Shown: positions 54,164-62,816 of the stretch, piece by piece
Numbering within the stretch: position 1 is the stretch's first letter
Layout of the letters: each line of letters starts with the position of its first letter
Source: Pirellulimonas nuda
GTDB taxonomy: Bacteria > Planctomycetota > Planctomycetia > Pirellulales > Lacipirellulaceae
Direction: 5' to 3'
Length of the DNA stretch: 64,000 bases
NCBI RefSeq assembly: GCF_007750855.1
Contig: NZ_CP036291.1
Span: 496,001 to 560,000 of the forward strand
Notes under the pieces: model-generated
Told to the model about the DNA's origin: nothing
What the model saw: only the letters and a program-made list of their open reading frames with translations
Database searches by the model: none
Position numbers and translations under genes: made by a program

Positions 54164-54843
54164 CAACCGGCGTTGGGGAAACCGAGTTGAGCAGCCGCTC
54201 GGCGCAAAAAAGTACGGCAGGGGGAAGCGATGTTCCCCCTGCCGTAGAGATAAAAGGATCCGAAGATCATAGCAACCCATGGAGGGGACATCCCTTTCGC
54301 GAACGCTGTCGCCGACTAGCCGATCCGTCGATGCGTCGCCCCCCAATCGGGTAATCGAGAACGGCCGAAGTCTTGACGGCCGAGTATCGCCAAACAACTC
54401 GTTTGAAGAGAAGCGTGCTGCGTTGACTGGTCACTATCGCTCCCCCACGAAACCCACACGATCATCCGCCACGCCCTCTCGACATTTCTGGCGGCCCTTC
54501 TGGCGTGAAGGGGCGCAGAGGTAGCGCGGTTCTTCTATTCTTGGCGCCCCTAGACTCCAGCGGCGAGGGCCCGCCCAGGGCCCAATGGCGTGCGCCGTTG
54601 GAAGCAACACAAGGCGGGCTGAAGGACTCAACACGCGTTGTGCGATGCAGTGGACGCAGTGTTGCGGAACTCGCGCGCGATGTCAAGCAGCCTTCGCCGC
54701 GCTTCGAAAAAGTTGCGCGCGTCCCCTGCAATCGCTGCGCGCAAAGTGCTTGACGAGCCGCGACAAGTTTCCGCGCGCGTCGCTAGAATAAGACTGACCC
54801 AACGCCGCACGCGATCCTCTAGAGCAACACAAAGCACCCCGCC
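54164..54843. other. Intergenic upstream of hemDE with minus-strand terminator
   Basis: 680 bp without an identified protein gene. It carries the terminator at 54206-54246 that ends something transcribed leftward from inside this gap, and short palindromes (CGGCCG-TCAAGACTT-CGGCCG around 54362-54382). The promoter of hemDE should be near 54740-54830 but no convincing box pair was found. Confidence 0.5.
54206..54246 (-). terminator. Intrinsic terminator (minus strand), orphan
   Basis: Stem TACGGCAGGGGGAA / TTCCCCCTGCCGTA (14 bp), loop GCGATG, followed on the minus strand by C and six T. No T-run on the other side. No protein gene on the minus strand ends here: the next minus-strand start is folK, further on. 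Confidence 0.65.
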
Positions 54844-56778
54844 ATGCCGAGCGAGAAACCAACCTTCCAAGGCCTCCGCGTGCTCGCGCTGGAGAGCCGC
54901 CGCAGCGCCGACATGGCGCGCATGATCGAGCGATTGGGGGGCCAAGCGATCAACGCGCCGTCGATGCGCGAGACTTCCGTTGACGACCCACGCCCCGCCG
55001 TCGAGTTCGCCCACCGACTGCTGGCCGGGCAGATCGACGCGCTGATCCTGCTGACCGGCGTCGGCGTGCAGAAGTTTGTCGAGCAGGCGGCGCCGCACGT
55101 CGGGCGCGAGCGGCTGGTGAACGCGATGTCCGACGTGCCGATCGTCGCCCGCGGCCCCAAGCCGACGATGGCGCTCAAGGCGCTCGGCATTAAACCAACG
55201 CACCAGGCGCCGGAGCCCAACACCTGGCGCGAGCTGCTCACGCTGCTCGATCAGAAGATGCCGGTCGCCAACATGACCGTCGGGCTGCAAGAGTACGGCG
55301 TCACCAACCCGAGCCTCGTCGCCGGGCTCGAGGCCCGCGGCGCCAGGGTCGACCGGCTGTGCGTCTACCGCTGGGAGCTCCCCGAAGACACCGGCCCGCT
55401 CGAGCAGGCCGTGCGGTTGATCGCCGAGGGAGGGGTCGACGTGGTGATGTTCACCTCCGCCCAACAGATCAACAACCTGCTCGAAGTGGCCGATCGCAGC
55501 GACCTGGGCCCCGCCGTGCGGAAGGGGATGCAGCGGATGGTGGTCGCCTCGATCGGCCCCACCACCAGCGAACGCCTCGAAGAAGAGGGGCTGCCGATCG
55601 ACCTCGAGGCCTCCCCGCCGAAGATGGGGACGCTGGTTGTGCTAGCGGCAGAGAAGTCCCACGGGCTCATCACGCAGAAGCGGGGCGCGGCCCCCTCGAT
55701 CCGGACGCCGGCCCCTAGCGCTACGACTCCGGCTCCCGCCGCCGCGGGGGGGCAGAGCCTGTTCCTCCGTGCGTGCCGCCGCGAGCCGACGGAGCGGACG
55801 CCGGTGTGGCTGATGCGCCAGGCGGGTCGCTACATGCCAGAGTACCGCGCGGTGCGCAGCAAGCTGTCGTTCCTCGAGCTCTGCAAGAACCCCAGGCTCT
55901 GCAGCGAGGTGATGTGCACCGCGGTCGACTACCTGGGGGTCGACGCCGCGATCATCTTCTCCGACCTGCTGCCGATCCTCGAGCCGATGGGGCTCAAGCT
56001 GGAGTTCGCGCCGGGCGACGGTCCGGTGATCCACAACCCGGTGCGAACCGCGGCGGACGTCGACCGCGTGCTCGCGTTGCAGAACATCGACGCGCTCGAT
56101 TACGTCGTTGAGACGGTCCGCCAGACCCGCGCCGACCTGCCGGCAGACATGCCATTGATCGGCTTCGCGGGCGCGCCGTTTACGCTGGCCAGCTACGCGA
56201 TCGAGGGGGGCTCGTCGCGCACCTACCTGCATTCCAAGACGCTGATGCTGCGCGACGAGGGCGCCTGGCGCGCGCTGCTAGAAAAGCTCGCGGACTCCGC
56301 GGCGCTCTACCTCAACGCGCAGATCGCCGCGGGCGCCGAGGCGGTGCAGGTGTTCGATAGCTGGGTCGGCTGCTTGGGCCCGGAAGACTACCGCCGCTAC
56401 GTGCTCCCCGCCACGCAGCGGCTGCTGTCACAAATCGATTCTTCCGCGGTCGTGATCCACTTCGGCGCCGGCAACCCCGCGTTGCTGCCGCTGCTGGCCG
56501 AGGCCGGGGGGGACGTGATCGGCGTCGACTGGCGGATCGACCTGGCGCGTGCGTGGGAGATGGTCGGCCCCCAGCGGGCGGTGCAGGGCAACCTCGACCC
56601 CGCGGTGCTGCTGGCGGACCCATCGGTGCTGCGCGAGCGCGTGCGGTCGGTCATCGACCAAGCCGCGGGCCGCCCCGGGCACGTCTTCAACCTGGGGCAC
56701 GGCATCCTGCAGCAGACTCCGCCGGAGAACGCGCGGGCGTTGGTGGCGATGGTGAAGGAGCTGAGCGCGCGGGGCTAG
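54844..56778 (+). CDS. HemD-HemE fusion (uroporphyrinogen-III synthase / decarboxylase)
   Basis: 644 residues. Residues 1-280 are HemD: LRVLALESRRSADMARMIERLGGQAINAPS, LLTGVGVQKFVEQ, VARGPKPTMALKALGI, VMFTSAQQINNLLEVA, VASIGPTTSERLEEEGL. A Pro/Ala/Thr linker (281-303) leads to HemE: VWLMRQAGRYMPEYR (321-335), IIFSDLLPILEPMG with the conserved Asp, IGFAGAPFTLASYAIEGG and NLGHGILQQTPPENARALV. The two successive heme steps, ring closure to uroporphyrinogen III then decarboxylation to coproporphyrinogen III, are thus joined. ATG at 54844. No other hem genes in this window. Confidence 0.93.
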   Translation: MPSEKPTFQGLRVLALESRRSADMARMIERLGGQAINAPSMRETSVDDPRPAVEFAHRLLAGQIDALILLTGVGVQKFVEQAAPHVGRERLVNAMSDVPIVARGPKPTMALKALGIKPTHQAPEPNTWRELLTLLDQKMPVANMTVGLQEYGVTNPSLVAGLEARGARVDRLCVYRWELPEDTGPLEQAVRLIAEGGVDVVMFTSAQQINNLLEVADRSDLGPAVRKGMQRMVVASIGPTTSERLEEEGLPIDLEASPPKMGTLVVLAAEKSHGLITQKRGAAPSIRTPAPSATTPAPAAAGGQSLFLRACRREPTERTPVWLMRQAGRYMPEYRAVRSKLSFLELCKNPRLCSEVMCTAVDYLGVDAAIIFSDLLPILEPMGLKLEFAPGDGPVIHNPVRTAADVDRVLALQNIDALDYVVETVRQTRADLPADMPLIGFAGAPFTLASYAIEGGSSRTYLHSKTLMLRDEGAWRALLEKLADSAALYLNAQIAAGAEAVQVFDSWVGCLGPEDYRRYVLPATQRLLSQIDSSAVVIHFGAGNPALLPLLAEAGGDVIGVDWRIDLARAWEMVGPQRAVQGNLDPAVLLADPSVLRERVRSVIDQAAGRPGHVFNLGHGILQQTPPENARALVAMVKELSARG

Positions 56779-56796
56779 GGTTTCGAGGCAGGGGTG

Positions 56797-57135
56797 TCAG
56801 CTCGCAGAGGTTGGAAAGTCGTCTGGCGAAAGTTCTTGCTGCGCCAGGTGTCGAATCGCGATCACCTCGACGACTTCTCCCACGATGCGAAAAACTGCGC
56901 GGTGGGTTGGGCGGCCGCCGAGTCCGAAATTGAGTTGACGCAGCCCACCATCGAACTTGTCCGACTCAATCGATAGCGGCTGGCGCTGTGGATGGCGCTG
57001 CAGGCCGTTGATGGCTGCTTCGAACCCTTCTAGCCACCGCCACGCTTGGTCCGCGTCTCGGTGTTCGGACCACCACTGGGCGGTACGTATCAGATTAGAC
57101 CTGGCTTCGTGGGTAAGCGAGACGCGATGCCTCAC
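56797..57135 (-). CDS. RelE/ParE-family toxin
   Basis: 112 residues from GTG 57135. VSLTHEARSNLIRTAQWWSEHRDADQAWRWLEGFEAAINGLQRHPQRQPL, then LRQLNFGLGGRPTHRAVFRIVGEVVEVIAIRHLAQ is the ParE fold with its central Arg-x-x-F. Its start overlaps the stop of the antitoxin gene (GTGA). It ends 18 bp from the hemDE stop, convergent. Confidence 0.82.
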   Translation of the reverse strand: MRHRVSLTHEARSNLIRTAQWWSEHRDADQAWRWLEGFEAAINGLQRHPQRQPLSIESDKFDGGLRQLNFGLGGRPTHRAVFRIVGEVVEVIAIRHLAQQELSPDDFPTSAS

Positions 57136-57368
57136 GGTGTATCCCTTCCAATCGCCCCTCGCGCTGCGTCGAACGCATCGGCGACCGGCACAGTCCGACC
57201 CGCATCGGCGTCGGCAATCCCTCGCCTGATCGACGCCAAGTCGTCAGCGTCTTGGCCGAACTCTTGCCAGAGGCGGGCCAATTGCTCGATGGACTCGGCG
57301 TTCCCGCCAGAGATATGCGCTTCGGCGAACGCCTGAAAGTTCGCGAAGTCTTCTAGAGTAATCGCCAT
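57132..57368 (-). CDS. Antitoxin for adjacent ParE-like toxin
   Basis: 78 residues from ATG 57368. FANFQAFAEAHISGGNAESIEQLARLWQEFGQDADDLASIRRGIADADAGRTVPV resembles the helical antitoxins paired with ParE/RelE proteins in planctomycetes and cyanobacteria. Overlaps the toxin by 4 bp. Confidence 0.72.
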   Translation of the reverse strand: MAITLEDFANFQAFAEAHISGGNAESIEQLARLWQEFGQDADDLASIRRGIADADAGRTVPVADAFDAARGAIGRDTP

Positions 57369-57462
57369 GACTACATTATTGCTTCGCGAACTGAGGGCAG
57401 CAACCGAGCGGTCGCCCGACCCACTGGGCGCTTCCGTCTCCCGGCTGAATGACGCTCTCGCC

Positions 57463-58491
57463 CTACTCCGCGTTCACCACGTTCACCAGCTCGCGCAACC
57501 GGCCGTGGTTCTTGCGGTCGAAGTGCAGCACCAGCCTCGGCAGCTTGGCGGCGCCGTTCTCGTCGGCTTCTTCGGCCAGGCGGTCGGTCTGCTCGATCGC
57601 GCCGGAGACCAGGATGTCCGTAAACGCGTCGTTCAGCCGCGCCAGCGTCTGCTCGCTGATGCGCCGGTTGAGCCGCAGCACCAGGCGTTGGCCGACGTAC
57701 CGCATGCTGTGGTAGACGCGGTAGAAGCCCAGCAGCTCGTCAACCGCCTCGTCGACGCTGCTGGTGACGCGGAACAACGACAGGTCGGGGGGCGAGATCA
57801 GCCCCGTGCGGTGCAGGTGCCGCTCGATGAAGGCCAGCCAGTCCTGCCAGTAGCCCTGGCCGGGGGCGTCTAGCATCACCATCGGCAGCAGCTCCCGCTT
57901 GCCGGTTTGCACCAGCGTGAGCACCTCCATCGCCTCGTCGAGGGTGCCGAAGCCCCCCGGCAGCGAGACGACGCCGTCGCACTCTTTGACGAACATCAGC
58001 TTGCGCGTGAAGAAGTACTTCATGCTCACCAGCTTCGGGTCGCCGGCGATCACCGGGTTGGCCGACTGCTCGAACGGCAGCAGGATGTTCAGCCCCAGTG
58101 AGGCCTCGCGTCCCGCCCCCTCGTGGCCCGCCTGCATGATGCCGCCGCCGGCGCCGGTGATGACCATCCAGCCCGCCTCGGCCAGGCGGCGGCCGAGCTC
58201 AACGGCCAGCACGTAGGCCGGGTCGGCCGGCGGCGTGCGCGCAGAGCCGAACACGGTCGCCTTGCGGCAGCCACGGTACGGGGCGAACACGTTGAACGCG
58301 CGGCGCAGCTCGCGGATCGAGCGGCTGAGGATCTTCAGGTCGCCCGCGTCCAGGCAGTCGGCCTCAAGCCGATCGGTCGAGTCGCGGATCCTCTGGATAA
58401 GTTCTCCCGCGCTGGCGGGGCTTCCGAGCCGCAGCACGGGTGCGTGCGGGGGCGTGCCCAGCGGCGGGGCGTCTGGCAGGCGGTCAATCAA
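57463..58491 (-). CDS. LOG-family protein (TIGR00730-like)
   Basis: 342 residues. The LOG core is clear: RKATVFGSARTPPADPAYV, MVITGAGGGIMQAGHEGAG, and PGGFGTLDEAMEVLTLVQTGK with the PGGxGTxxE motif of lysine-decarboxylase-fold nucleotide 5'-monophosphate phosphoribohydrolases. Compared with plant LOG it has N- and C-terminal additions of about 80 residues, as in the larger bacterial group. Start TTG 58491 is uncertain. May release cytokinin-like bases or act on nucleotide monophosphates. Confidence 0.82.
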   Translation of the reverse strand: MIDRLPDAPPLGTPPHAPVLRLGSPASAGELIQRIRDSTDRLEADCLDAGDLKILSRSIRELRRAFNVFAPYRGCRKATVFGSARTPPADPAYVLAVELGRRLAEAGWMVITGAGGGIMQAGHEGAGREASLGLNILLPFEQSANPVIAGDPKLVSMKYFFTRKLMFVKECDGVVSLPGGFGTLDEAMEVLTLVQTGKRELLPMVMLDAPGQGYWQDWLAFIERHLHRTGLISPPDLSLFRVTSSVDEAVDELLGFYRVYHSMRYVGQRLVLRLNRRISEQTLARLNDAFTDILVSGAIEQTDRLAEEADENGAAKLPRLVLHFDRKNHGRLRELVNVVNAE

Positions 58492-58549
58492 CGGTGGCGT
58501 CCGGAGGCGAAGGATGTACGCCCGGGGCCTGCCGCGGAAGTCGCGTGGG

Positions 58550-58786
58550 TCAGGCCGAAGGGCGGCGGAAGTATCGGTAGGCCATCAGCACTTCGTAAAG
58601 GTCACTTGGCAGGGTCAGCTCGTCGTCCTCGAAGTCTTTCAACCAAGTGCGGCGGCTCTCGATGGCGTCCGCTAGCAGCGGCAGCACCTCTCCTACCGGG
58701 ACGGTCACGGTGCGTGCGTCGGCGCCCGAATGGTCGGTCGCTTGGGCTTCGGGTCCGTTGTACAGCTTCAGACGGGGGCGAGTCAT
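58550..58786 (-). CDS. Small conserved-looking protein, unknown
   Basis: 78 residues from ATG 58786 (MTRPRLKLYNG). PVGEVLPLLADAIESRRTWLKDFEDDELTLPSDLYEVLMAYRYFRRPS has the regular helical pattern of a real protein. Earlier in-frame starts at 58798 and 58852 exist. Cytoplasmic; function unknown. Precedes the LOG gene by 58 bp on the same strand. Confidence 0.55.
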   Translation of the reverse strand: MTRPRLKLYNGPEAQATDHSGADARTVTVPVGEVLPLLADAIESRRTWLKDFEDDELTLPSDLYEVLMAYRYFRRPSA

Positions 58787-58852
58787 CGTGGCGAGCATCC
58801 CTGCGTAATCGAGCGGAACCGATATCTTGCGTCGGGCCCTCCTGGCCCACAT

Positions 58853-59217
58853 CGGCAGGGATCGACCCTTCTAGTTACGCCGGTTGAGGCCAAATGGGTC
58901 GCCCCGTCCGGTTTTTGGCAAGCCGCAGGCCCCGCCTGCCGGCGCCGATTGCAGCGGCGGCGCCGCTATCGCTGCTTGACACGCCCCGCGCCCGACCGCG
59001 AGAATCCGCGCTCCCCCACTGCCGCGCAGCCCAACGCGTCATGCATCAAAGGCCCGTCAGCACATGCGAACCAGCGGAACCGCCGATCAGCGTCGGTCCG
59101 ATACGCCTTGTCTTCCTCCCGAGTTCCATTCTGCTGAACCGACACGCGCGGTTCTGACGCGTCTTGGTCAGCCGGAGCCGCCCCCCCGGCCGGGACCGCC
59201 CCCCTTGAGTCGAGCCT
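58853..59217. other. Intergenic upstream of tex
   Basis: 365 bp with no supportable gene on either strand. Promoters for tex (plus) and the small protein (minus) should be here; no clear -35/-10 pair was found. Confidence 0.45.
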
Positions 59218-61575
59218 ATGCCCAGCCCTGAGGTCGATTGCCAGCGGCTAGCCCGCAGTCTGGGGCTCCCGCACAAGGGGGTGCGGAGCGTCGTCGCCCT
59301 GCTGGACGACGGCGCCACGGCGCCCTTTATCACCCGCTACCGCCGCGACGAAACCGGCGGCATGGACGAAGAACAGGTCGTCGCGGTCCGCGAGGCCCTC
59401 GCGGCCCAGCGCCGGCTCGACAGCCGCAAGGCCACCGTGCTGCGGTCGCTGCAGACCCAGGGGAAGCTGACCGACGCGCTCCGCGACGCCATCGCCGCGG
59501 CCGACTCCATCCGGCTGCTGGACGACCTCTACCTCCCCTTCAAGCCCAAGAAACAATCGCTCGCCCAGCGGGCGCGCGAGCAGGGGCTCGGCCCGCTGGC
59601 GGACGAGATCGTCGCCGGCTCCATCGCCGACCTCGACCGGCGGGCCGGCGAGTTCGTCAGCGAAGAACGCGGCGTCGCTTCGGCCGCTGCGGCCCTGCTG
59701 GGGGCGGGGCACATCCTGGCCGAGCGGTTCGCCGAGGACGCGGCGCTGCGGCAGGGGGTGCGCGGCGTGGTAGAGCAGACCGGCCGCATCACCGCCAAAC
59801 GGGCCACCCAGGACGACAAGCTCGCCGACGGCTACCGCGACTACTGGGAGTACTCGCAGCCGCTATCCCGGGCGCCGCTGCACCGCGTGCTGGCGATCAA
59901 CCGCGGCGAACGCGAGGGCGCCCTGCGCGTGGCGGTAGAGTTTGACGTCGACGCCGCCGAGCTGCTGGCGGTCGCGCGCTACGCCCCGCAAGACCACCCC
60001 CAGGCCGACCTGCTGGCGGGCGCCGCCCGCGACGCGGCCCGCCGGCTGCTGGGGCCCAGCCTGGCGCGCGAGGCGCGACGCGAGCTGGCCACACGCGCAG
60101 AGTCGCACGCCGTGGCCGTGTTCGCCCGCAACCTCCGCGGCCTGCTGATGCAGCCCCCGCTCCCCGGGCGGCGGGTGCTGGCGGTCGACCCCGGCTACAA
60201 GAACGGCTGCAAGCTCGCCGCGCTCGACGAGACCGGGCGCGTGCTGGAGACGGGCGCCGTGTACATCATGAGCGACCAGCAGAAGACCGAGGCCCGCGCA
60301 GAGCTGGCGCGGATGGCGCGCGAGCACCGGCTGGGGGTGATCGCTATCGGCAACGGCTCCGCGTGTCGGCCGGCCGAAGAGCTGGTCGCGGAGCTCATCG
60401 CCGACGAGCTGGCGGGGGCCGAGCTCGACGGCGCCGAGCTGGGCTACGTGATCGTCAACGAGGCGGGCGCCAGCGTCTACTCCACCAGCCAGATCGGCCG
60501 CGAGGAACTGCCCGACCGCGAGGCGATCCAGCGCAGCGCGGTCTCTATCGGCCGCCGGCTGCAAGACCCGCTCAGCGAGCTGGTGAAGATCGACCCGGCG
60601 AGCCTGGGGGTCGGCCTGTACCAGCACGACGCCAACCACACGCTGCTGCGCGACGCGCTCGACGACGTGGTGCGCTCCTGCGTCAGCTTTGTCGGCGTCG
60701 AAGTGAACTCGGCCAGCCCCTCGCTGCTGCGCTACGTCAGCGGGCTGAACCAGCTCACCGCCCGGCGGATCTGCGAACACCGCGAACAGCACGGCCCGTT
60801 CCGGTCGCGACAAGAGCTGCGCGGCGTCAGCGGCCTCGGCCCGGTGAGCTTCCAGCAGGCCGCGGGGTTCTTGAAGGTCGAGCGCGGCGACGAGCCGCTC
60901 GACGCCACCTGGGTGCACCCCGAGGCGTACGACGCGGCGCGTCAGTTGCTGGCGAACGTGGGGGTAGAGACGGCCGCCATCCGCGAGCCGAGCGCGCGGC
61001 GCGTGCTCTCAGAGGTCGACCCGACGGCGATGGCCGAGCGGCTCGCGGTCGGCCGGTTCGCGGCCGAGCAGTTGCTCGACGCGATGGCGCGTCCCGGGCG
61101 CGACCCGCGTGCAGAGCTCCCCGCGCCGGTGTTCCGCCGCAACGTGGTGCGGCTAGACGACCTGCACCCCGGCATGGAGCTACGGGGCACAGTGGTGAAC
61201 GTGGTCGACTTCGGCGCGTTTGTGGACATCGGCCTGTCCGACAGCGCGCTGGTGCACGTCAGCCAGCTCAGCAAGGGCTACGTGAGCGACCCGCACCGCG
61301 TGGTCTCGGTCGGCGAGCAGGTGGGCGTATGGGTGACCGGCGTCGACGCGCAGCGCCGGCGCGTGTCGCTGACCATGATCGACCCGAACGTCGCCCCCCC
61401 ACCGCCGGCGGCCACCAGCCAGCCGCGCCCCGCCCGTAAGAAGACCCCGAAAAAACCCGCCCCGGCGCCCCGGCCCAAAGGGCCGCCGATTAGCGACGCG
61501 ATGCGGCAGGGCGCCGAGCCGATGCGGTCGTTTGGCGATTTGTTGCAGTATCATGAGCGGAAGAAGGGGGGGTGA
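59218..61575 (+). CDS. tex: Tex-family RNA-binding transcription accessory protein
   Basis: 785 residues. The N-terminal Tex domain (TAPFITRYRRDETGGMDEEQV; YLPFKPKKQSLAQRAREQGL), a YqgF-like fold (VLAVDPGYKNGCKLAALDETG near residue 320), the HhH region (ELVKIDPASLGVGLYQHD; HREQHGPFRSRQELRGVSGLGPVSFQQ) and a C-terminal S1 domain (GTVVNVVDFGAFVDIGL, VHVSQLSKGYVSDP) are in the usual order. A Pro/Lys/Ala tail of about 40 residues ends it. It binds RNA and takes part in transcription; in other bacteria it affects toxin and stress genes. ATG at 59218. Confidence 0.95.
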   Translation: MPSPEVDCQRLARSLGLPHKGVRSVVALLDDGATAPFITRYRRDETGGMDEEQVVAVREALAAQRRLDSRKATVLRSLQTQGKLTDALRDAIAAADSIRLLDDLYLPFKPKKQSLAQRAREQGLGPLADEIVAGSIADLDRRAGEFVSEERGVASAAAALLGAGHILAERFAEDAALRQGVRGVVEQTGRITAKRATQDDKLADGYRDYWEYSQPLSRAPLHRVLAINRGEREGALRVAVEFDVDAAELLAVARYAPQDHPQADLLAGAARDAARRLLGPSLAREARRELATRAESHAVAVFARNLRGLLMQPPLPGRRVLAVDPGYKNGCKLAALDETGRVLETGAVYIMSDQQKTEARAELARMAREHRLGVIAIGNGSACRPAEELVAELIADELAGAELDGAELGYVIVNEAGASVYSTSQIGREELPDREAIQRSAVSIGRRLQDPLSELVKIDPASLGVGLYQHDANHTLLRDALDDVVRSCVSFVGVEVNSASPSLLRYVSGLNQLTARRICEHREQHGPFRSRQELRGVSGLGPVSFQQAAGFLKVERGDEPLDATWVHPEAYDAARQLLANVGVETAAIREPSARRVLSEVDPTAMAERLAVGRFAAEQLLDAMARPGRDPRAELPAPVFRRNVVRLDDLHPGMELRGTVVNVVDFGAFVDIGLSDSALVHVSQLSKGYVSDPHRVVSVGEQVGVWVTGVDAQRRRVSLTMIDPNVAPPPPAATSQPRPARKKTPKKPAPAPRPKGPPISDAMRQGAEPMRSFGDLLQYHERKKGG

Positions 61576-61674
61576 CCGGCGAGCGCTCGGCTCGCCCAGA
61601 CGCAATGTCGCCCTCCAAAACTTGACCACGGCTTTGCTCGCATCCTATCCTTGTTGTAGGAGGCTTTGATCAGC

Positions 61675-61926
61675 ATGCGAGTCGATATGCCGGAACCCTT
61701 GGCAGGGCAGGTCCTACTTTCGGCGAGGTCGCAGGCAAAGTCCGCTAGCGAGTTCGTGCTGGGGGCGATCGCCAGCAAGCTTGCCGGCACGCCGGTCGCC
61801 AACGACCAATCCGACGACGACCCCCTGCTGGGCCTCTTGTCGGACGAGCCCGAGCTGGCCGACTTCATCGAACGATCCGCCATGCAGAGCCGAGAAGCCC
61901 GCCCGTTGAGGGCGGGCGGCGAGTAG
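61675..61926 (+). CDS. Orphan VapB-like antitoxin (tentative)
   Basis: 83 residues from ATG 61675. RVDMPEPLAGQVLLSARSQAKSASEFVLGAIASKL, then DDDPLLGLLSDEPELADFIERSAMQSREARPLR resembles antitoxins that in planctomycetes precede PIN-domain toxins. Here no PIN gene follows: the next 220 bp carry a dispersed repeat. Follows tex by 100 bp. Confidence 0.55.
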   Translation: MRVDMPEPLAGQVLLSARSQAKSASEFVLGAIASKLAGTPVANDQSDDDPLLGLLSDEPELADFIERSAMQSREARPLRAGGE

Positions 61927-61949
61927 TTCTGCCTGCGCGAACGACTAGA

Positions 61950-62002
61950 CAATCGGCACACGCCGCAATCGCCGGCAAGTCCACGCACCTTTTGCGGCGC
62001 CG
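61950..62002 (+). repeat. Direct repeat (left copy) flanking 62150-62680
   Basis: 53 bp starting CAATCGGCACACGCCGCAAT and ending GCGGCGCCG; the copy at 62729-62781 matches at 44 of 53 positions in the same orientation. Contains the GCCGGCAxGT core shared with the palindrome at 45945. Confidence 0.65.
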
Positions 62003-62149
62003 ATGGAGATCCCCGTGAGGCGCGAAGAAGGGTAGGTGATCCCGCCGAGCTCGCCGTGATGGTTGGCGTTGCGTCTCTCGCCGGCGAGGTCACCGACTCG
62101 ACGCCACTGAACCGCCAAGCACCCGTCGGCACCTGTACTACGCGCACCG

Positions 62150-62680
62150 ATGATGAACTTCCGATACAGCCTCAAGACATTGTTGATTTTTGGCGCCCTG
62201 GCTTCCCTAGCAGCCGTGGCTGCCGCCTACATGATGCGAGATAGTCGGGAAAAGAGGAGTCGAAATGTATTTGGTTCGGTCGACACTTGGAGATTAATTG
62301 CGAACCCTGAAAGTGTGCAAGTGCTCGCTGCTCGCCTAAACTCAGGCAATGCATTCGAACAGCCGCAATTGAACTTTGAAGACGAAGTGACCTTGACCCC
62401 GATCTGCACGCTCTCTGATGAAGAGTCGGCGGACTTGAGTGAGTTCATGTCGAATCTAAGCCGCTATCCGGCTAATGTCGTGAAGGATTTCACATGGAAC
62501 CCAACGGTAGCCCTCAGGTTGCGGCGCGAAGGTCATGAAGCGGATGTCTTTATCGATTTTAGTAGCGAGATGGGGGCGATAGTTAGTGCCGACGTGCCGG
62601 CGAAGTTCTTTGTTCTGGATAATGTATCGGCCGACCTCAAGAGAGAGCTGTCAGCGTACGGCGCATTTCAGCGCCCTTGA
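62150..62680 (+). CDS. Membrane-anchored protein, unknown, lower GC
   Basis: 176 residues. One N-terminal hydrophobic segment (LKTLLIFGALASLAAVAAAYMM) and a soluble part (WRLIANPESVQVLAARLN; TPICTLSDEESADLSEFMSNLSRYP) with no recognised fold; the RYSLKTLLIF start is a frequent planctomycete opening. The base composition is visibly less GC-rich than its neighbours and direct repeats lie on both sides, which suggests acquisition. ATG 62150 or 62153. Confidence 0.6.
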   Translation: MMNFRYSLKTLLIFGALASLAAVAAAYMMRDSREKRSRNVFGSVDTWRLIANPESVQVLAARLNSGNAFEQPQLNFEDEVTLTPICTLSDEESADLSEFMSNLSRYPANVVKDFTWNPTVALRLRREGHEADVFIDFSSEMGAIVSADVPAKFFVLDNVSADLKRELSAYGAFQRP

Positions 62681-62728
62681 ATCTGTGAGCATCTCGGGCA
62701 GAAGGATCAGCAGGTGCGAACGAGTGGG

Positions 62729-62781
62729 CAATCGGAACATGCCGCAATCGCCGGCAGGTTCACCTACCCATTGCAGCGCCG
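62729..62781 (+). repeat. Direct repeat (right copy) flanking 62150-62680
   Basis: CAATCGGAACATGCCGCAAT through GGTTCACCTACC to GCAGCGCCG; partner of 61950-62002. Confidence 0.65.
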
Positions 62782-62816
62782 CTCAGGGCTTACGTTAATG
62801 CGGGAGTTGTTCGGTG

